Program-made: the position numbers and the translations under genes | The notes under the pieces: generated by a model | Told to the model about the DNA's origin: nothing | Seen by the model: only the letters and a program-made list of their open reading frames with translations | Databases searched by the model: none | Shown here: in pieces, positions 58,192 to 64,000 of the stretch | How positions within the stretch are numbered: the first letter of the stretch is position 1 | Layout: the number at the start of each line of letters is the position of its first letter | DNA from: Piper betle | Taxonomy: Eukaryota; Streptophyta; Magnoliopsida; Piperales; Piperaceae | Reading direction: 5' to 3' | Length of the DNA stretch: 64,000 nucleotides | NCBI GenBank assembly: GCA_033002965.1 | Contig: JAURVB010014555.1 | Span: 81,380-145,379, forward strand

Positions 58192-61100
58192 CAGAAAGTT
58201 AAATATAATAGAATAATACTCAACACACATCATGCCAAGTAGAGTCTTAACCAACAATTGATCTTATTACACATAGTCTTAAGTTCGTTGAGGAGATCAT
58301 ATTACAATTTAATTTCACTGCTCAAATTACATACCACAACAACTCATAAGTAAAATTAACACAACGGTCCCCCTCCCCCATCCCCAACCACCCACCCCCC
58401 TCCCCCCCACCAACAGCTCGATCCATCCACCATTGTCGCCTAACACTAAATGAAGTTTACCTACATATATAAAAGAAAAACATCAATAAGCATACAAGTT
58501 GATTGCTGGTTTGAAAATAAATACCAATAAACATTATTGGAAGATGGGTATCTTAATACCCACGATGAAGGTAGAAACTTTCAAAATACAACATAAGGCT
58601 ATAAGTATGGGCCTACAAGGCCGTGTATCATAATCAAAATTTTATGTCAAACAATTCAACAATAAAAATACGATGAATAAGCATACCTATGTCATCACAT
58701 CTTCTATATATTGCCTATCACGGTACTTAGCTAGCTCAAAACTAGGTTAATGCCGTAATTTTAGAAAACGCACTGCATTGGCATTATCAATTTATATTGC
58801 ACTACTTTATGGTGTAAAGGAGTACTTACACAATTCATTACCTCTCACTCTTTTGTTTCATAAAAACCACTAAACCTTGAATATTTATATAATAGGCTTG
58901 GGTAGAGATTTATATCATAAGCTTTCTTAGTCTTAATTTTGCAAACCATCAAGGGATGTCATCCTTGAAGTTTTATTAAATTGCTAAAAACTCAGCTAAA
59001 TGGCCCAACGTCAGTGGGATCTGATAAAAGGCCACTAACGATGTTCTATTATCTAAAACTTGATTAAAACCTCACTAAGGGGTCAATCAAAAGATAATGA
59101 ACCAGAGGATTCTATAGATTTGGACAAATCGAACTTCTCATCCTAACTTGGTGACTTTACTCCATGTATTCTAACATGTGAAAGAAAACCCTAATCACAC
59201 ACTGACCAAGATGACATGCAAAACAAGGCGAAACCTCAGCATGTGCACAAACACATTCATAGGCTTCATTAGCTTACTTAGCTTAATAAATTACTTATTG
59301 ATCATCATTAGGTAAACTTAATTAGTGTTTAGGATTGCATATACACTTAGTGGAAAATCCCATACTTAGTAATTAATCAAACGGACTTAACCAGATGATT
59401 TTTTTAACTGGCCAAACGATATCCGAATTTGCTGAAATTCAAAATGCTCGATTTTGATGGGTTAGTTACAAAATTTACTAAGTGCTAGACCATAGACCAA
59501 TATGGCAAACTGAGCCGACTAAGGTTGGGCTAAGGTGTTGGGAATAGTATTTCTGGGTAGTACACCAATTTTTCTAAGGTTTGTTCATGAGCTTAGAGAC
59601 TCCAAATGGGCTTGGAGACTTAAATGGCTGGATAAATGGCTAAGTTAACCAACAATGAGGTTTGATCCTATTAAATTTCAGACCCAAACTTTAAACTTGG
59701 GCCTGAGTTGATTTGGGAATAAGAGGCATTGGCTAGGACATTTATAGAGCTAGCTAGACCTATATAGCTTGGAGAATTTCTACTAGAAAATCTACCCAAC
59801 CATTGGGTCTCACATTGTAGCATGATGTTGTAGGGCCACAACATAAGGTCTGGATGAAAAGTCTTAGGATTTCATCACCAAAAAACACGTCTTTTGTATT
59901 TTACAACTGGAGCTAGGGAATTAGGGTTTCACCTTTCATTCCTATACACTTCCATAATTTAAATTAATTAACTACACTAAATGATTTTTAACCTTTCCCA
60001 AAACAAATGAGTTTTTAGTAGCCGCTTATTAGGTCCTTAAGTGATTTTTATAGATTTTTTAAGCAAACTCAATAAGGAGCACAATCTCAGAGCATGACAT
60101 AGCATAACAATCATACAACAAACATGCAAACATGCAAAACATTGCATCCAAATATGATGCTCATTTAGCATGGTATTTTAGCACAGAATATCTGATATTC
60201 TAACCTACAAACATGCCAAACATTGCAATCCGAATATGACTTAAAATATGGTGTAAAAATTTGGGAAAATGACGGATAGGTTACCGGAAATGGTAAAGCC
60301 ACCACTTTGCGCTCATACATGCTTCTATAGGCCAAATCAGATGAAACATTCTTCACGGAACACAAATCAGATGGAACATTCTACCTCTTATGAACACAAA
60401 AAAGCAAAAAATCATGCAAAGATGGATCCATACATCATGAGATATAATGGATCTACCGAAACAGTGCTTACTAGCATACATATCTGAATGAAAAAGGCAT
60501 GACTATTTTTATACATATGAAAAAATCATAAAACCAATTTATAACTACTCCTAACTAGCAGATCTACATGATAAAAATTTAATAAAAAATGTAAAAAATA
60601 ACATACAAGCATGCATCGGTCACAAAACAAGCAAAAGGCGAGGAAAGGTGAGACCATTTACTTCAAGAGGGGCTAAGGGGAGGTCTTTTGGGGCTTTCTA
60701 CCCCAAGACCTACTATCCTTAGGGCTTTAGCTTGGCTTTGAGAGGTCCAAGGAACATGTAGAAGAAGTGGGGAAGAGGAGAGGAAGGGCTAGGGCCGGAG
60801 CAAGGGGAAGCTAGGGAGGAAAGAAGTGAAAAACATCGGAAATAGGGTGTATTTATAGGCAAAAACTTGCCTCTAGTGCAAGGGTCCCATCCCAACACCT
60901 TTGCGCTGGCCTCTACCAAGCCAGACCAAGGAAAGCCCAATCTAGAGTCATGTGTGCTTGCTGAATCCAACCGCACACAAAGTCAGGTAACGCGATTGGG
61001 CACAAGGGTACTCTCAGGGTGCCTTTGTGCTGGCAGGAAAAGTGTGGAAAACCATAATTTGGTTGCAAGGGCTGGAAGGTCACCTTTGCATCCAAACTGA

Positions 61101-61515
61101 GCCGGGAAAAATCCTAAGGCACCAGAGGAAGGGTGCTGGCAGGGCGCCTTGCACTAGGTATAGTTTGCGCTCACCTAAGTTTTTCACCTACGAGCAATCG
61201 ATGATGACCTCGAAACTGCTCTGCAGGTCTTGAGGGGCTAGCATAGACTAAACGGGTTCCACACAAGCAAAACAATTTAGACTTGCAAGGGACATGATCC
61301 TAAACCTAACTAGACTCGATTCAAAAAACTAAAAAGAAGAGTGAGGGCGTAGCATCCAATCGGGCAGTGCCGAACATTGGGCGACACTAAAGTCGTAGCT
61401 CGCACATAACATACCATACATACACATGAGGTGAAAAGGGTTTGGCAAAATGACTCGATGAGGGTCAAGACCCAACAGATACTAAGAACATTAGGCAAAA
61501 ATCTCGGGTTTTACA

Positions 61516-62306
61516 GAGGTGATTGCGCCGTCCGACCGTTGCTACTGTTTTGTTTTGGAACCACGTAAAGAATCTTTTTTCTTTTTTGTTTTGGAACCAC
61601 CTGAGGATCTGTAGTGGTGCAGTTACAATTCGGTCGAAGGTATTTACCATTACCCTTTACCACTTTCTGATAATTTTCTATTACTGCAACATTTATCGCT
61701 TTCATGACTATTTGCCACTACTGATTTTTTACCATTTTGATTGTCGGTAAACGATTATCAATTGTTAAATTTTGATTTAAACCCAAATACCCTTTTGGCA
61801 ATATAAAACTCATATCAAGATCACAAATTTAGTATCATTTGTACCATATATTTACATTAAACAAACCTTTAAAGTATAATATTATAAAATATTAATTAAA
61901 CATATTAATCTTAATATTTTTTTATTTATATTGTTCAATAACACTAAATTTTTACTGCTAAAAATAAATAACTACTTTTAATAAAGTGGAAAATCAATAA
62001 AACAGTAACGATAGAGGCAGGGGTAAAATTTACAAAAAATTTAATCATTTTTCTAAATGGTAAAAAATACTTAGTCATTTTATTTCAATTTAATTTAGAA
62101 TGGTGAGTAAAATGATAAACCGGTTGACCATTTTCAACCCTAGAACCACCTAAAGAATCTAAAGCAATCTTCAATGGTCTGGAGGAGGGGGCGAGGGGGA
62201 GTGAGAGGGTGAGGAGGTTGAAGGGGATGTGGCAGTTTGGGTCGGACCGTTGGGCAATGGAGGAATGGGGTTCGATGGTGGGTAGGGAGGATGTTGGTGG
62301 GAGAGA
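61516..62306. other. Spacer with G-rich tract
   Basis: No gene recognised. A short duplication (TTTGTTTTGGAACCAC at 61549 and 61585) and a G-rich tract at 62178-62300 are the notable points. Confidence 0.45.
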
Positions 62307-63110
62307 TGTAAAATCCCAGCTACGCTAAGGATTTTACCCTGTTAACTCGAACGAGTTCCGTTCAGTTTGGTATGATCTGAGCTAGGTTAATTTATTAATT
62401 GAATGTTAACAGTATCTGATTATTCGATTAATATTTATGTTGTATTAGTTACTGGACAGTTTGTCGTGTTGAGCTGATCGACGTGTCTGCTATCATAGAC
62501 GAATGTCTGTGATTTTTCTAGATATTTTCAGAGTATTATATGATGTGTATATTAATCAACATGATTGTGTTGAGTTATGTGATTATTTACTGTTCATTAT
62601 AAGTTTCTAGAAAATGGAGTGCATGTATGACCTTGTCACAGTTGTGACTTTGATTCATCTCTGCCATTCCCGTTCTCATGGCATATAATATATATACCTT
62701 TTAGTGGAGAGACTATGTGTGATGACATACATACTAGATTGACACGTGTCATACATAGGAGGGCAGCTCAAAATTATAAATTACCATTTTACCCTCCAAC
62801 ACCAGGATGTTTTCACTGATTCTTCTACCACTGACCGGGTGGTTACTTTTTCTGGTCGTTCATACGCCGCCCGTAGGCTTCCGCCGGCCTCGTAACCACT
62901 ATATATCGATATCTGACCATGCTGATTACCACCCTCGATCAGTTCTGCCCTGACCGGCTTGCTGTTAGCCAGAAATTGGACGCCAAAGTGGCTGCCTTGA
63001 ACATGGCCACCGACCAAGGGTCACCGCCGTTATCTGCCACCAAGACCACTGCTGGTCGAGTTCACCACCCCGACCGGCATTTCTTCCTGGTGCACTTAGG
63101 TGGGGCATCG
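62307..63110. mobile_element. Partial LTR-like sequence of the same family
   Basis: It begins TGTAAAATCCCAGCTACGCT with GTTCCGTTCAG soon after, resembling the inverted-orientation start of LTR E. No matching right terminus or target duplication was found. The right boundary is a guess, placed before the GTCCG-rich stretch. Confidence 0.35.
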
Positions 63111-63535
63111 GCCGACAAACGTCGGACAAATTATTGTCCGCGTCTGTCCGAAATTTTTTCGGACAAAACTTGTCCGTTTGGCTCGGACAATGTCCGTGGA
63201 CGGTCCAAAATTATACCTTAATTATTAACCCTAACCCTACTCACCAATATAATCCTCCGCCGCCGTCGCCGCCCCGCCACCCTCCCGGCAGCCTCTTCGC
63301 CACCCTCCCCCGCCCTCCCCCAACCTCCGCTGCCCTCCCCTGCCCTCCTCCTCGCCTTCTCCCGCGCTTCCCTCTCGCCCTCCGCCGCCCCTCCCCCTAC
63401 CCTCCTTTCCTCCCGTCGCCGCCCTACCCCGACCTCCGCCACTGCCTCTACTCCGCCACCACCAGCCTCCGCTGCCTTGCCTCCGCTACCTGCCTGTGCC
63501 ACTGCCTGCCTCCGCCGGACTGCCGCTCTTTACCG
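63108..63535. repeat. GTCCG-rich palindromic stretch and C-rich low-complexity tract
   Basis: From 63110 to 63215 the words GTCGGACAAA, TTGTCCG and CGGACAATGTCCG repeat in both orientations, giving nested small hairpins. From 63255 to 63530 the plus strand is almost all C, T and G in CCGCC/CCTCC triplet-like repeats. The resulting proline-rich and glycine-rich frames are low complexity and not supported as genes. Confidence 0.6.
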
Positions 63536-63808
63536 CCGTGTTGGATTATTTTATATTTTAAAAATACTTATAAAGTTAATAATTATTAAGTTAGTCATTA
63601 TTTATAATTAAATATAATGCAAAACAAAATTATAACGACGAAACTAAGTAGTGTTTGAATTATAAAAATTTGTGTAATTATTTGGTGAAGGAAACTTGCA
63701 TCTTGAAGGGAATAAGTATTAAATACAAATTGATATATTCTTTGAGAGATGGATCATATAAATTTTTTACTAAATGTAAATGAGTAAAGTGGAGGTTGAA
63801 AAGATAAA

Positions 63809-64000
63809 AGAAAGTTGATTGCTAAAGGAGTAGAATTTATAGATGGTTCATTATCAAAAGGAAAAATGGCATCCAATATATGTGCATATTTTGATAAAAA
63901 ATATGAAAAAATTGAACAACTGTTATATTGTCATTACTGTGAAAAAAATTTGAGGGAGCAGGAAACTATGGAATTGCTTATTTATGGAGGCATGTTGAAG
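63809..64000 (+). pseudogene. hAT transposase N-terminus with BED-type zinc finger, frameshifted and cut by window end
   Basis: One frame reads KGVEFIDGSLSKGKMASNIC, AYFDKKYEKIEQLLYCHYCE; after a one-base slip in the AAAAAAA run (63940-63946) the next frame gives FEGAGNYGIAYLWRHVE. Combined, these show the BED-finger pattern of plant hAT transposases: aromatic-rich start, C-x2-C (CHYC), then LWRH as the first histidine. The finger continues beyond the window. The slip makes this copy non-functional unless it is a sequencing error. An upstream in-frame stop (TGA near 63797) limits the start. Confidence 0.5.

Larger units (their letters stand above)
56580..61515. mobile_element. Diverged long LTR of the same family (4.9 kb)
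   Basis: The left end TTTAACACCCCAATTCTG resembles TGTAACACCCCGAATTCGG with a mutated second base; the right end is CTCGGGTTTTACA. Internal blocks match LTR A and B: for example AAACCATCAAGGGATGTCAT, TTTTATTAAATTGCTAAAAA and CTCAGCTAAATGGCCCAACG near 58945-59010 against the same order near 32130-32200. No 5-bp duplication was found (TGTAA versus GAGGT). It is longer than the others and carries local duplications and a distinct 3' third (59900-61500), so other insertions inside it are likely. Confidence 0.6.

Noticed and set aside
60719..61233. Short genes at the right end of the 4.9-kb LTR-like element
   Set aside because: Frames of 60-85 codons lie on both strands at once with no family resemblance and no splice or promoter signals.
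63134..63589. Proline-rich frame of 151 codons and antisense glycine-rich frame
   Set aside because: The sequence is a C-rich simple tract; such tracts stay open in several frames by composition. No start context or domain.

Overview
This window is nuclear DNA of a flowering plant. The evidence is long AT-rich intergenic DNA, GT-AG introns plus one AT-AC intron, plant-specific gene families, and many transposable-element remnants. Which plant cannot be fixed from the sequence; a monocot is possible but unproven. No rRNA, CRISPR array or bacterial-type operon was seen.

Three intact protein-coding genes could be rebuilt exon by exon. (1) A vacuolar amino-acid transporter of the AVT1 clade (+, 15237-23765, 12 coding exons, 557 aa) has a nearly 4 kb second intron carrying a Helitron and tandem repeats, and one minor-class (U12) AT-AC intron. 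(2) A single-exon SAUR gene lies at 25081-25425 (-). (3) A hydroxyproline O-arabinosyltransferase (HPAT, + 45222-47826, 8 coding exons, 368 aa) has a non-coding first exon upstream. In both multi-exon models the exon lengths sum to an exact multiple of three. These genes act in separate places: vacuolar membrane, auxin-responsive growth, and Golgi glycosylation of hydroxyproline peptides and extensins.

A fourth locus, 4955-8738 (-), is a decayed but intron-containing copy of SIG6, a nuclear gene for a plastid RNA-polymerase sigma factor. Frameshifts and two stop codons run through its conserved regions. A TATA-driven short gene of unknown function starts at 51010, with degenerate coding-like fragments downstream. 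The first 640 bases look like the 5' end of a minus-strand gene leaving the window on the left. The last 190 bases hold a broken BED-finger hAT transposase start.

The rest is mainly mobile DNA. The main theme is a family of very long LTRs (2.6-4.9 kb, ends TGTAACACCC...TTTTACA) present without internal domains: two clear solo LTRs with perfect 5-bp target duplications (31377-34405, 53603-56225), a third with a partial tandem duplication (38007-42185), and diverged or partial ones (56580-61515, from 62307). A 3.36 kb sequence at 26655-30013 has LTR-like termini but is a giant inverted repeat. At 1513-3194 a foldback element contains an hAT element with an exact 8-bp target duplication, which contains a SINE-like Pol III unit.

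Layout: 1-640 partial gene; 641-4950 nested elements; 4955-8738 SIG6 pseudogene; 8739-14560 AT-rich spacer; 14575-23765 AVT1 gene; 25081-25425 SAUR; 26655-31376 inverted LTR-like element and remnant; 31377-42470 LTR-rich block; 43590-47826 HPAT; 47830-50890 spacer; 50951-53550 unknown or degenerate gene; 53603-63200 LTR block; 63810-64000 transposase fragment.
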